Source of the DNA: a marine bacterium B5-7
GTDB lineage: Bacteria; Pseudomonadota; Gammaproteobacteria; Arenicellales; CAJQKF01
NCBI GenBank assembly: GCA_021604525.1
Contig: BQJD01000016.1
Location: 1-64,000, forward strand
Length of the DNA stretch: 64,000 nt
Direction of reading: 5' to 3'
Shown here in pieces: positions 34,387 to 43,781 of the stretch; the stretch's first letter is position 1, and every line of letters begins with the position of its first letter. Position numbers and translations under genes: made by a program. The notes under the pieces were generated by a model. That model was not told the DNA's origin and did no database searches. It was given only the letters and a program-made list of their open reading frames with translations.

Positions 34387-36660
34387 ATGCATTCGTATCA
34401 ATCGACGTTTAGTATCAAAAGGCTGTGGTTGATCCTCTCCGTTGGGATGATCGTCATGTTCGGAATCCTGCTGTTTATGGGGCAGCAGATTTATCAGCAG
34501 GCGCCACCGATTCCGGAGGCGGTAAAATCTGTAGCGGGTGAAATATTGTTCACTCGCGATGATATTGAGACTGGCCAGAATGTCTGGCAGTCCATCGGCG
34601 GAATGGAGCAGGGCTCGATATGGGGGCACGGCAGCTACCTGGCGCCCGATTGGAGTGCGGATTGGCTCCACCGTGAGGCGGAAGCACTACTGACGTTGTT
34701 GACAAATGATCCGATACCCGGGCTTTCTCCAGCGCAAAAAACAGCGCTGCAAAAAGTGGAGCTGCAGGAAGAAATGCGCAAAAACACCTACGATCCGGCT
34801 ACAGGTGTGATTGTAGTCAGTGAGAACCGTGCCAAAGCCATAAAACAAGTGGAAGGGCACTATTTGAGTCTCTATGAAGGCGATACCGCCGAGTCCCTCG
34901 CATTACGGCGTGACTACGCCTTTCCCGTTCATGGCTTGCTGACTCGAACGCAAGCCGAGCAGCTCTCCGCCTTTTATTTTTGGACAGCATGGGGTGCGAC
35001 GACCAATCGGCCGGGGCAGAATATCACCTACACCAGCAACTGGCCGCACGAGCCACTGGTTGGCAATAAACCCACAACCGGCACATTGATGTGGAGCATT
35101 GCTTCAGTGATATTTTTGCTCGGCGCTATTGGCGCGCTGATCGCTTACTACGCCAAACAGTTTGATGTATGGCGTGTAGACATGTTGCCTGAAGAAGGGA
35201 TTGCGACATCTGATATTTTGGGTAGTGCCGTTATCACGCCCTCAATGCGAGCAACGGCGAAATATTTCTGGGTCGTCTGCGCGCTGTTTCTGGGACAGGT
35301 ACTGCTTGGCATCGTGACTGCACATTATACCGTTGAAGGTCAGGGATTATATGGTTTGCCATTCGCCGATTACTTCCCCTATACAATAACGCGCACCTGG
35401 CATACACAGCTTGCCGTGCTTTGGATTGCAACTGCCTGGCTTGCAACAGGTCTTTATGTGGCGCCGATGTTGACCGGGCATGATCCGAAGTTTCAGCGCT
35501 TTGGCGTAAACTTTTTGTTTGTAAGCTTGCTCATTATCGTCATCGGTTCATTTGCAGGACAATGGGCGGCGGTCCACCGCTTCTTCACTGATCTGACTAT
35601 GAATTTCTGGTTTGGTCATCAGGGATATGAATATGTCGATCTAGGCCGTTTCTGGCAAATTTATTTGACTATCGGACTGCTGCTCTGGGTCTTTCTGGTC
35701 GTACGTGCCTTGTGGCCGGTCCTGAAGCAGAAGGGTGGCAAGTCGCTAATCTATCTTGTTCTTGTATCGACGCTTGCGATCGGTCTGTTATATGCAGCGG
35801 GTTTAATGTGGGGTGAGCATACTCATATTTCGATTATGGAATATTGGCGCTGGTGGGTAGTTCATCTTTGGGTAGAGGGCATTTTTGAAGTCTTTGCTAC
35901 CGCTATCATCTCTTTGCTATTTGTTCGCATGGGAATCCTGCGAACATCAACTGCGACTGTAATGGTTCTATTTGCTACTATCATCTTCCTGTTTGGAGGT
36001 GTGTTGGGCACATTTCATCACCTTTACTTTAGTGGCACACCCACCTCGACTATCGCTGTTGGCGCGATGATTTCGGCGCTTGAAGTAGTACCCCTGTTGG
36101 TTGTCGGCTTTGAAGCCTATAACCGCTACAAAGTTGAACATCTGGAGGAATGGCAGCTTACCTACCACTGGCCATTCAAGTTTTTTGCGGCGGTCTTGTT
36201 CTGGAATCTCGTGGGGGCAGGCCTGTTCGGATTTTTGATCAATCCACCGATTGCACTTTATTATATGCAGGGCCTGAATACGACCGCAAACCACGGCCAC
36301 GCTTCTCTGTTCGGTGTTTATGGAATGCTCGGGTTGGGTCTGATGCTGTATTGCATGCGAGGACTGACTGATGTGTCGCTTTGGAGTCAGAAGCTGCTGA
36401 ACACGTCATTCTGGTCGCTGAATATCGGGTTGGCAATGATGACCTTTCTGTCCTTGCTACCGATCGGCATTTTGCAGACGTATACCAGTATTGAACAAGG
36501 GTATTCATTCGCCCGATCCGCAGAGTATATCCACAGCCCAATTATGCAAGCGTTGGTTTGGGCTCGCGTACCCGGCGACATCGTATTCAGTGTCGGCGTA
36601 TTTGCCTTCGTCTGGTTTATTTTTAAAGCGTTTGCTGCTCAAAGGCAATCGATTGCCTGA
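34387..36660 (+). CDS. norB: Quinol-dependent nitric oxide reductase
   Basis: This is a single-chain quinol NO reductase (qNOR/NorZ type) that reduces NO to N2O at the inner membrane using quinol; it serves detoxification or denitrification. Its 757 residues are the length of the fused qNOR, in contrast to the ~450-residue cytochrome-c-linked NorB, and no norC is present. The N-terminal extension contains GQNVWQSIGGMEQGSIWGHG. Heme-copper oxidase-like segments include HTQLAVLWIATAWLATGLY, WWVVHLWVEGIFEVFA (metal-site His and the Glu near FeB) and LGTFHHLYFSGTP, with NHGHASLFGVYG near the end. GAGAGA precedes the ATG. The 268-base upstream gap shows no Dnr/NsrR box I would stand behind. Confidence 0.93.
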   Translation: MHSYQSTFSIKRLWLILSVGMIVMFGILLFMGQQIYQQAPPIPEAVKSVAGEILFTRDDIETGQNVWQSIGGMEQGSIWGHGSYLAPDWSADWLHREAEALLTLLTNDPIPGLSPAQKTALQKVELQEEMRKNTYDPATGVIVVSENRAKAIKQVEGHYLSLYEGDTAESLALRRDYAFPVHGLLTRTQAEQLSAFYFWTAWGATTNRPGQNITYTSNWPHEPLVGNKPTTGTLMWSIASVIFLLGAIGALIAYYAKQFDVWRVDMLPEEGIATSDILGSAVITPSMRATAKYFWVVCALFLGQVLLGIVTAHYTVEGQGLYGLPFADYFPYTITRTWHTQLAVLWIATAWLATGLYVAPMLTGHDPKFQRFGVNFLFVSLLIIVIGSFAGQWAAVHRFFTDLTMNFWFGHQGYEYVDLGRFWQIYLTIGLLLWVFLVVRALWPVLKQKGGKSLIYLVLVSTLAIGLLYAAGLMWGEHTHISIMEYWRWWVVHLWVEGIFEVFATAIISLLFVRMGILRTSTATVMVLFATIIFLFGGVLGTFHHLYFSGTPTSTIAVGAMISALEVVPLLVVGFEAYNRYKVEHLEEWQLTYHWPFKFFAAVLFWNLVGAGLFGFLINPPIALYYMQGLNTTANHGHASLFGVYGMLGLGLMLYCMRGLTDVSLWSQKLLNTSFWSLNIGLAMMTFLSLLPIGILQTYTSIEQGYSFARSAEYIHSPIMQALVWARVPGDIVFSVGVFAFVWFIFKAFAAQRQSIA

Positions 36661-36689
36661 TGAGTTGTGATCCGTTCGCACTGCCTGCA

Positions 36690-36812
36690 AGCTGGCTAAC
36701 TGCAGGATCTGATTTTGCAATTGTGCCTTCGGTTATGGGTTCGCGAAATGCGCGTTTACTCTCTCATTTGCCTTGTCCTGGCGGCCTTCGCTCACTTTGA
36801 GACAGGTTTTAA
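36690..36812 (+). repeat. Dispersed repeat copy 1 (direct orientation)
   Basis: This copy lies between the NO reductase and the transporter. Its segment 36759-36790 matches the reverse complement of 37800-37831 in 30 of 32 positions, and the wider ~120-base region aligns with copies 2 and 3 with gaps. The centre is altered: the TTTAC-4-GTAAA palindrome present in the other two copies is missing. The right end reads CTTTGAGACAGG. Confidence 0.7.
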
Positions 36813-36830
36813 CATGACCGACAACTGAGC

Positions 36831-37760
36831 ATGCCGTTTACCCGCAGGGTAAAGTTCAACAGCGCACATGTGCTGGCCGGTTCGGTACTTGTGGGTATCC
36901 TGGTTCCGCCTCTTAGCCAGTTGTGCCGACCGTTGGTCTTTCCCAGCATTTTCTTTCTCATGCTCCTGTCATTGATGCAGATGGATCTGCCGGCGCTATG
37001 GTTGCGCTTCGGCGCGGATGCCCGTTCTCTTGCATTGATCGTTTGTTGGCAAATGGTGCTGTTGCCGGTAGCAATTATTCTCATACATCGGTTAACACCC
37101 CTCGGTGGCGAGTTTACGGAAATCGCATTCTTTACCGCCTGTGCATGCAGCATCTTCGGTTCCGCGGCGTTTGCGCGGTTGATGGGTCTTGATGACGGCA
37201 TGACGCTGAAGGCGACGCTGCTTTCAGTGCTGGTGATGCCAATTACCCTGCCGTTTCTTGCGGCGTGGGTCCGTGAGGATGGATTCGCGTTTGACTACGT
37301 GGGTTACGGTTGGCGATTGATCATCTATCTGCTGATTCCGCTGGCATTAGCCTGGTGGTACAACCGTCGGCCACGACTGCGCGAAGCAATCGGATCGCAT
37401 TCAATCATTCGTCACGGGCCGGTTATTTTCCTCTCCCTGTTCGCCATCGGGGTGATGGATGGCATAGGCGTCCTCATCCTCAATAAGCCGCTCGATATGG
37501 CATCATTACTGGCGCTTGCCTTCGCCATTCATCTGGGCCAGTTTGTGGCCGGGTCGCTGGTGTTCGCCTGGCGCGGCAGGAATTACGCCCTGACAGTGGG
37601 ACTGTTGTCCTCGTATCGCAACCTGGGTTTGCTGACTGCGGTGGCGGGTGACTTGCTGCCAGCGCAGTTTATTGTCTTCCTCGGCATCTGGCAGATACCC
37701 ATGTATTGCATGCCATTGCTGCTTGGAAAGATGGGCTTTCGCAGGATGGACGAGCGATAG
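36831..37760 (+). CDS. Bile-acid:sodium symporter-like (SBF/BASS fold) membrane transporter
   Basis: This 309-residue integral membrane protein has about eight to ten transmembrane helices. The arrangement fits the SBF/BASS or AEC-type fold: a first helix with AGSVLVGILVPPLSQL, the FFTACACSIFGSAAFARLMG motif and the LLSSYRNLGLLTAVAGD segment, which resembles the crossover helix with a Gly/Asn-rich unwound part. The substrate is not readable. The gene is bracketed by two inverted copies of the dispersed repeat (36690-36812 and 37789-37912). No ribosome binding site stands out before the ATG. Confidence 0.75.
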   Translation: MPFTRRVKFNSAHVLAGSVLVGILVPPLSQLCRPLVFPSIFFLMLLSLMQMDLPALWLRFGADARSLALIVCWQMVLLPVAIILIHRLTPLGGEFTEIAFFTACACSIFGSAAFARLMGLDDGMTLKATLLSVLVMPITLPFLAAWVREDGFAFDYVGYGWRLIIYLLIPLALAWWYNRRPRLREAIGSHSIIRHGPVIFLSLFAIGVMDGIGVLILNKPLDMASLLALAFAIHLGQFVAGSLVFAWRGRNYALTVGLLSSYRNLGLLTAVAGDLLPAQFIVFLGIWQIPMYCMPLLLGKMGFRRMDER

Positions 37761-37788
37761 CCTGACCCATCGTTTGTCGAGAACTTAT

Positions 37789-37912
37789 CTCAAGTTAAAC
37801 GAAGGCTGCCAGGACAAGGCAAATGGGAGAGAAAACGTCCGGTTTACAGGTGTAAATGCGCGATTGTGCGAGCATTTAACACCGGCGGGTTGCAGCCAGT
37901 TTGAGACTGATT
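37789..37912 (-). repeat. Dispersed repeat copy 2 (inverted orientation)
   Basis: Read on the minus strand, this copy begins TCTCAAACTGGCTGCAACC, contains the palindrome TTTAC-AGGT-GTAAA (37843-37856 on the plus strand), and ends with CTTGAGA. The ends form an imperfect terminal inverted repeat. It shares a 32-base block with copy 1 (30 matches) and, with copy 3, a 21-base block containing CGTTTTCTCTC (20 matches). It abuts the stop of the aldo/keto reductase at 37913. Confidence 0.75.
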
Positions 37913-38905
37913 CTAGTCACGCTCGGAATCGATTGACGCCATCAGGTTGTCGGTATAACGGGTGCCAACGACGGTTGATTCATTAATCAGTTGGTCGAGT
38001 TCATCAACCGTTTCCGCGTCCAGTTTGATATCACCGGCGCCGGCATTCTCGATCATGTATTCCATGTGCTTGGTACCCGGAATCGGTACGACATGATTTC
38101 CCTTGGCAAGTACCCATGCGAGCGCGAGCTGTGCCATGCTGCAACCGACACGTTCGGCGATCGCCTTGTAGGGTGTTAACAACTCGGTATTTTTTGCGAA
38201 CACCTCTGGTTCGAATCGTGGTCGGGCATTAGTGCAGCGGATGTCATTATCGGGCAGTTGGCTGTTATCACTCCCCTTGCCGGTGAGGAATCCGCGGGCC
38301 AGGGGCGAGAATGCGACGAAGGCGATATCGAGTTCGGTACAGGTGGCGAGTATCCGTCTCTCGGGTGTGCGCGACCATAACGAGTATTCGGATTGCACCG
38401 CCGTTATCGGATGTACTCTATGGGCACGCAACAATGTTTCGGTGGAACATTCTGATAAACCGATAGTACGAATCTTGCCGGCGGTGATGAGATCGGCCAA
38501 TGCGCCAACGCTGTCCTCCACAGGCACCTTTGAATCAATCCGATGCAGGTAGTACAGATCGATGACATCGGTCTGAAGTCGCCTCAAGCTATCTTCGCAG
38601 GTTTTAACGAGAACCTCGGGTCGGCCATTGATTTCAGATTTGCCTTCAGCGTTCCGGAAGACGCCGCATTTACTGGCAAGAACATATTCGTTGCGGCGAT
38701 GGGCCAGGGTGCGGCCGATCATCGATTCGCTGTGACCCATGCCATACATGGCAGCGGTATCGAACAGGGTATATCCATGGTCCAGCGCGGCATTCAGCAT
38801 TCGTTCCGAGGCGTCGTCGTCGCCCTTGCCATAGCCCATGGAAACGTTCATGCAGCCGAGGCCTAAGGCGGAGACTTCAAATGGTCCGATTGATCGTGAA
38901 TGCAT
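37913..38905 (-). CDS. Aldo/keto reductase
   Basis: This 330-residue NADPH-dependent (beta/alpha)8-barrel oxidoreductase of the AKR superfamily reduces aldehydes or ketones; the substrate is unknown. Catalytic residues are visible as Asp49 and Tyr54 (FDTAAMYG), Lys79 (ASKCG) and a His in DLYYLHRID. The VGCSMAQLALAW and VVPIPGTKHMEYMIENAG blocks mark the cofactor pocket. The protein resembles the AKR11/YajO-like group. Its stop abuts repeat copy 2, and the gene is not obviously in an operon. Confidence 0.92.
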   Translation of the reverse strand: MHSRSIGPFEVSALGLGCMNVSMGYGKGDDDASERMLNAALDHGYTLFDTAAMYGMGHSESMIGRTLAHRRNEYVLASKCGVFRNAEGKSEINGRPEVLVKTCEDSLRRLQTDVIDLYYLHRIDSKVPVEDSVGALADLITAGKIRTIGLSECSTETLLRAHRVHPITAVQSEYSLWSRTPERRILATCTELDIAFVAFSPLARGFLTGKGSDNSQLPDNDIRCTNARPRFEPEVFAKNTELLTPYKAIAERVGCSMAQLALAWVLAKGNHVVPIPGTKHMEYMIENAGAGDIKLDAETVDELDQLINESTVVGTRYTDNLMASIDSERD

Positions 38906-39083
38906 GCTGGATACCGTTGATTGATGACTTCGATTTAAACTGATCGATAGCGATGATGTATGGATGTTGTTTACACGCCAAGGGTACCGGAAATCCGTGC
39001 GATATTCATACCCTTGTGTTTCACGTGTATTACCTGTGTGAAGCCCTCAGCGTGAATAAATTTTGCTTCATGGCCGTAGCTGG

Positions 39084-39953
39084 CTATGGATTGATGAACT
39101 CGATGATGTCTTTACGTGTCGGCGCAATAAACGTCAGCGGATCGGCGATTGAAATGAGTATTCGGGAGTGACCGATGTTCGGATAAAAAATTGTCCGTGC
39201 CTCGCCACCGCGGCTGGTCATTTTATCGGCGAGTCGTTGGCTGTTACCGGGATCAACCACATGATCGGCCTTTCCTGTAATTAGCAATAGCGGAGGTTCG
39301 TCACCATCGATATAAGTAATCGGTTGTGTCGCTTCAGGCGTATCCGCTGTTGAGAAAATATCCCTTATGGTTTCAGTATTAAATGGCAGGAAATCATAGG
39401 GTCCGGCCAGCCCGATCATGCCGGCGATTCCTTCCGGGCCGAGAAAATCCCGGTTAAGCGCCAGCATGGCCGCGATATGGGCGCCGGCGGAATGACCAAT
39501 AAGGTAGATGGCATTTGGATCGCCGCCGTACTCGGCGATGTGTTGGCGTACCCATTTCACTGCTCGCGCACCGTCTTCTATAAACACCGGATAGTGTGCT
39601 TCGGGATACACGGCGTAATCCGGAATAACCGTGACAATGCCGGCGCGAGTCAGGGACTCGGCAACGAACAGGTAGTCCTGTCGTTTTCCCGACTGCCAGC
39701 TACCGCCATAAAAGAAGATCGCAACCTTGGCGGGTTGCTGCAAGTTCCGGGAGGTTGGTTCATACACATCGAGTTTCTGCCTCGGGCCGGGTCCATAGGC
39801 GATATCCTGGTTTACGGTGAAATTTTGATCTGACGTGACTGAATTGATCAGTGCAAGCGGTGAGCAGCCGCCGAGCATTAACAGTGCGGCAATAAGGAAG
39901 GCCGCCGGCACAGTCAGTACGTATCGAGTAAGTGGTGATGAGGTTTTATTCAT
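39084..39953 (-). CDS. Lipoprotein alpha/beta-hydrolase (esterase-like)
   Basis: This protein of about 289 residues starts at ATG 39953. The N-terminus is a lipobox signal (VPAAFLIAALLMLGGC), so it is probably a lipid-anchored envelope protein. The alpha/beta-hydrolase core shows an oxyanion-hole segment FFYGGSWQSGKRQ, the nucleophile elbow IGHSAGAHIAAM and late Asp/His elements (ITGKADHVVDP, NIGHSR). It belongs to the BD-FAE/carboxylesterase-like group. The 178 bases between it and the aldo/keto reductase start show no clear second gene. Confidence 0.88.
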   Translation of the reverse strand: MNKTSSPLTRYVLTVPAAFLIAALLMLGGCSPLALINSVTSDQNFTVNQDIAYGPGPRQKLDVYEPTSRNLQQPAKVAIFFYGGSWQSGKRQDYLFVAESLTRAGIVTVIPDYAVYPEAHYPVFIEDGARAVKWVRQHIAEYGGDPNAIYLIGHSAGAHIAAMLALNRDFLGPEGIAGMIGLAGPYDFLPFNTETIRDIFSTADTPEATQPITYIDGDEPPLLLITGKADHVVDPGNSQRLADKMTSRGGEARTIFYPNIGHSRILISIADPLTFIAPTRKDIIEFINP

Positions 39954-40030
39954 GCACACGTGTCGTTAATCGATAGCCGTGTTGTGCCTGTTTTTTTATG
40001 ATGCGGGTGGAAGAATAAAATGACGCGCAA

Positions 40031-41554
40031 CTATAGTCCAAGGTCGGACCAGAATAGTGTCGAGATAAGCCGTTCCACCGGGGCATGGTTGTCGGTTAGG
40101 AGCACAATGTCTTCCATCGGCGTGCCGATGGACTGGACAGGCTCGGAGAAATCGTACCAGGTTCGTGGTATGCCGTTACGTGCAGTGACCTGCGGTGGAA
40201 AAGCGTCCCCGTTGGTGGCGGTAATGACGTATGTGAGTCGGCGTTGCTCGCTCGGTGGTTGTTCAAGCCACACCTGAACCGTGTTGAAGTGCTGCTGCAG
40301 GGTCCTGATCAGCCCTTTGACCAGTTTCGAATCGGGGAACACGTCAATAACATTGACAAGATACAGGCCACCCGGCTTGAGTCGGGACTTTACCAACCCG
40401 GCGAACTCGGTAGTCGTCAGATGCCAGGGTATGGCGACATCGTGAAACACATCGGTGACGATCGCATCAAAAGATGCAGGTGCGCTTCTGCCCAGTTGAA
40501 CGCGGGCATCATTGTGATGGACTGTCATTGTCGATATGTCGACGTATAGCGACTTTACTGCGGCCGCTGTTACTTGTGGATCCAGTTCAGCGACTTCGAT
40601 GTGGGCGTTGGGCAATCGATGAGCCAATGCCCTCGGTTGGGTATATGCGCCACCGCCCGCAAAAAATACGTCGGCAGAACTGCCCGCCGGATAACGTAAT
40701 CGCAAAAGTTCATCCATGGCATGGGTGTATTCCGTGATCATGAACTCCGGATCGTCACGATGGTTGATGCTGTGAACCATGTGATCCAGCACCATGGACC
40801 GTGCCACGCCGTAAGGCGATGGCTCATCAACCACGCGAATACAATAATAAAGACTCTCGCTATCGCAAGGGTTACGCAGGCCATTACCGCCGAACAGAAC
40901 GCCGAGTGATGCCGCTACTGCGGCCACGGCCAGCACGGCGCTCTTCGGTCGCTTCAATAAAAATACCAGTCCCATAATTGCCAACACAATGCCGGTTGCG
41001 ACAATGATGGATCGCGTGCCGAACCACGGCACCAATATGAATCCGGCTGCGAAAGTTCCACAGATGCTGCCGAGCGCAGCCAGCGCGTGCAATGTCCCGA
41101 CCACATGCCCGGTTCGGGAACTGATGGTCAAGGCGAGTGTCGTCAATAATGGTGTAATGATGCCGAGTACCAGCGCGGGCAGGAAAAACAAAGCCAGGAC
41201 GAATAGCAGGCTTGCCTGAAGCAGGCTGACAGGCTGTGCCTGGATACCATCGGCGATCAACACCAGCAATTGGGGAATCATCAGGGTCACGATGCCGCTG
41301 GCAACCAATGTCCAGCCAGCCGTCAGACGACCCGCGCCGCGATCGGCAACAACACCGCCGAGCCAATTACCCAACGACAGTCCGGCGAGGATGACACCGA
41401 TGATCGCTGTCCATGTGTACAACGATACGCCGACGTAGGGCGCCAGCAGGCGGCTGGCGACAATCTCGAGAATCAGCAGGCAGGCGGAGCTTATGAAGAT
41501 AACCAGCCCATAGCTGATCAAAGTGGTTGTTGCGCGATGTGTTGGAGTAACCAC
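40031..41554 (-). CDS. Membrane-fused spermidine-synthase-like protein
   Basis: This 507-residue protein fuses six to eight N-terminal transmembrane helices (LVIFISSACLLILEIVASRLLAPYVG and onwards) to a C-terminal spermidine-synthase-like Rossmann domain. That domain has VFFAGGGAYTQPRALAHRLP and HIEVAELDPQVTAAA, the SAM-type glycine-rich loop and acidic residue. It matches the 'fused MFS/spermidine synthase' group of unknown substrate. The start is GTG 41554. Despite the nearby nspC remnant, nothing proves that this gene makes a polyamine. Confidence 0.87.
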   Translation of the reverse strand: MVTPTHRATTTLISYGLVIFISSACLLILEIVASRLLAPYVGVSLYTWTAIIGVILAGLSLGNWLGGVVADRGAGRLTAGWTLVASGIVTLMIPQLLVLIADGIQAQPVSLLQASLLFVLALFFLPALVLGIITPLLTTLALTISSRTGHVVGTLHALAALGSICGTFAAGFILVPWFGTRSIIVATGIVLAIMGLVFLLKRPKSAVLAVAAVAASLGVLFGGNGLRNPCDSESLYYCIRVVDEPSPYGVARSMVLDHMVHSINHRDDPEFMITEYTHAMDELLRLRYPAGSSADVFFAGGGAYTQPRALAHRLPNAHIEVAELDPQVTAAAVKSLYVDISTMTVHHNDARVQLGRSAPASFDAIVTDVFHDVAIPWHLTTTEFAGLVKSRLKPGGLYLVNVIDVFPDSKLVKGLIRTLQQHFNTVQVWLEQPPSEQRRLTYVITATNGDAFPPQVTARNGIPRTWYDFSEPVQSIGTPMEDIVLLTDNHAPVERLISTLFWSDLGL

Positions 41555-41671
41555 GAAATCAATCAGACCATGCGCCTTGAACAGTGACCATGCTCATTAT
41601 GGGTAAGTTTCATGCCCGCTGAACCGGCGGTATCAGCGAGCGCGAACTTGAATGGGAAAGTATTGAACCGG

Positions 41672-42763
41672 CTACTTTGGCAATTCCCCTTGTACACCTT
41701 CAACATACCAGTTCATGCCGAGTAATTCTTCGTCACTCAATGTGGTTCCTTCGGGTACCACCGTCTCGCCTGCCTGATTGACAATCGGTCCCTGGAATGG
41801 ATGCAGTTCGCCGGTGCTGATGGCTTTGGCGACGGCATCGGCATCGGCGCGAACATCATCGGGCACCGCATCGCCATAGGGCGCAATCTCCACCATCCCC
41901 GAAGCAATGCCGCCCCATGTGTCAGTGGATTTCCAGGTGCCGTCCATGACAGCACGAGTGCGATCCCTATAGTAGGAATCCCAGTTATCCACGATGGCGG
42001 TAAGTTGTGCCTTGGGTGCGAACGCGCTCATGTCGGAGGCCTGTCCAAAGCCGTGAACACCACGCTGCTCGGCGACCTGCAATGGTGCCGGCGAGTCGGT
42101 GTGCTGGGCAATAATATCGGCACCCTGATCGATCAATGCCTTGGCGGCATCACCCTCGGTGCCGGGATCGTACCAACTGTTAACCCAGACTACTTTGACT
42201 ACGGCATTCGGATTGACCTTGCGCATGGCGATGGTAAACGCATTGATGCCACGCACGACCTCGGGAATCGGAAAAGATCCCACGTAACCGACTATGCCGG
42301 TTTTTGTAAGGTGGCCGGCAATGTTTCCGATTACTGCACGGCCTTCATAAAAACGTGCTGCATAGGTGCTCAGATTATCGGCCCGCTTGTAGCCGGTGGC
42401 ATGTTCGAATTTAACCTTGGGGAATTGTTTGGCTACTTTGGCAGTCGCATTCATGAAGCCGAACGATGTCGTAAAAACAAGATCGTGACCGCTTGAAGCA
42501 AGCTTGCGAATCACCCGTTCGGCATCGGCGCCTTCGTTGACACTTTCCACATAGGTTGTTTTGACCTTATCGCCAAACTCGGCTTCCACTGCTTTGCGGC
42601 CGGCATCGTGACGAAAGGTCCAGCCGTGATCGCCGACCGGGCCGACATATACAAAACCGACTTTGGTGACTTCGTCGGCATGACTCATGCCGACACCGAT
42701 AAAGCTCATCAAGCAGGCCGCGACGGTGCCGCACAAGGCTTTCAATAAAGTCCGATTACCCAT
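41672..42763 (-). CDS. BMP-family ABC transporter substrate-binding protein
   Basis: This 363-residue periplasmic binding protein of the BMP/PnrA family captures purine nucleosides or related ligands. The N-terminal signal peptide (LLKALCGTVAACLMSFIGVGMSHA) precedes VGFVYVGPVGDHGWTFRHDAGR, then FTTSFGFMNAT and YVGSFPIPEVVRGINAF, which are family hallmarks. GAGGAG precedes the ATG. It is the last gene of the importer operon (44853-46400, 43778-44866, 42855-43781, then this), with a 91-base gap before it. The purine assignment is by family only. Confidence 0.92.
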   Translation of the reverse strand: MGNRTLLKALCGTVAACLMSFIGVGMSHADEVTKVGFVYVGPVGDHGWTFRHDAGRKAVEAEFGDKVKTTYVESVNEGADAERVIRKLASSGHDLVFTTSFGFMNATAKVAKQFPKVKFEHATGYKRADNLSTYAARFYEGRAVIGNIAGHLTKTGIVGYVGSFPIPEVVRGINAFTIAMRKVNPNAVVKVVWVNSWYDPGTEGDAAKALIDQGADIIAQHTDSPAPLQVAEQRGVHGFGQASDMSAFAPKAQLTAIVDNWDSYYRDRTRAVMDGTWKSTDTWGGIASGMVEIAPYGDAVPDDVRADADAVAKAISTGELHPFQGPIVNQAGETVVPEGTTLSDEELLGMNWYVEGVQGELPK

Positions 42764-42854
42764 GGGTTAGCTCCTCAATATGATTTAAAAGTCCGACGCA
42801 TTTTAAGAGGCACGCGACGAGTGCCGCGCGGTTCGATAAGGCTGCAAGAGTGTA

Positions 42855-43781
42855 TCACGCACTCGGATGAAATGGCTTGCCGATACAGGCCGGGGCATTC
42901 TGGCGAATACGCGACTCGTCACGTGAAATCACCACCAGCACCACGATCGTTGCGAGGTAGGGCAGCATGGTCATGAACTGCGATGGGACCGCGATGCCGA
43001 ACGCCTGGGCGTATAACTGCAAGATGGTGATGCCTCCAAACAGGTAGGCGCCGAACATCACCCGCCACGGCCGCCAGGTGGCGAATACTACCAGCGCCAA
43101 CGCAATCCAGCCGCGCCCGGCGCTCATGTTTTCCACCCACATGGTTGAATACGATAGCGACAGGTAGGCGCCGGCGAGTCCCGACATTGCGCCGCCAAAC
43201 AGGGTCGCCATATAACGAATGGCAATCACCGGATAACCAATGGCATGCGCCGCATCGTGAGAATCGCCCACCGCGCGCAGGATCAGACCGGCGCGGGTAC
43301 GATACAGAAACCAGGCCACCGCCGCCGGCAGCACGAACGACAGATACACCAGCGCGTCGTGATGAAACAGCAATGGACCAAGTACGGGTAAGTCCGACAC
43401 GATCGGTAGCTGCAGTTTGGGTAGCCCGGCGTAAGCGATCCCCACCATGTCCTGGCCGAGCAAGGCAGACAGGCCGATGCCGAACAGGGTCAGAGCGAGT
43501 CCAGTGGCTACCTGGCTGGCCTGTAAGCCGAGTACCAGGAAGGCGAAGATCAATGCCGTCAACATGCCCGCAGCCATCGCTGCAAGGCAACCCAGGATAG
43601 CGCTGTCGGTGACCACCACGGCGGCAAAACCGGTTACCGCGCCGGTCAGCATCATGCCTTCCACACCGAGATTCAATACGCCGGATTTCTCGGTGACCAA
43701 CTCGCCCATGGCGGCGAACACCAGCGGTGTGGCTGCTGTGATGATGGTTAATAAGGTCGGCAGGTAAAGATCGAAGTTCAC
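42855..43781 (-). CDS. ABC transporter permease (nucleoside/BMP importer type)
   Basis: This 308-residue inner-membrane permease of the BPD_transp_2 family has about eight helices. Marks are LVTEKSGVLNLGVEGMMLTGA near the start, ALTLFGIGLSALLG, and GGAMSGLAGAYLSL. It forms the translocation pore with the other permease and the ATPase gene. Start GTG 43781 overlaps the upstream permease stop by 4 bases. Confidence 0.92.
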   Translation of the reverse strand: MNFDLYLPTLLTIITAATPLVFAAMGELVTEKSGVLNLGVEGMMLTGAVTGFAAVVVTDSAILGCLAAMAAGMLTALIFAFLVLGLQASQVATGLALTLFGIGLSALLGQDMVGIAYAGLPKLQLPIVSDLPVLGPLLFHHDALVYLSFVLPAAVAWFLYRTRAGLILRAVGDSHDAAHAIGYPVIAIRYMATLFGGAMSGLAGAYLSLSYSTMWVENMSAGRGWIALALVVFATWRPWRVMFGAYLFGGITILQLYAQAFGIAVPSQFMTMLPYLATIVVLVVISRDESRIRQNAPACIGKPFHPSA

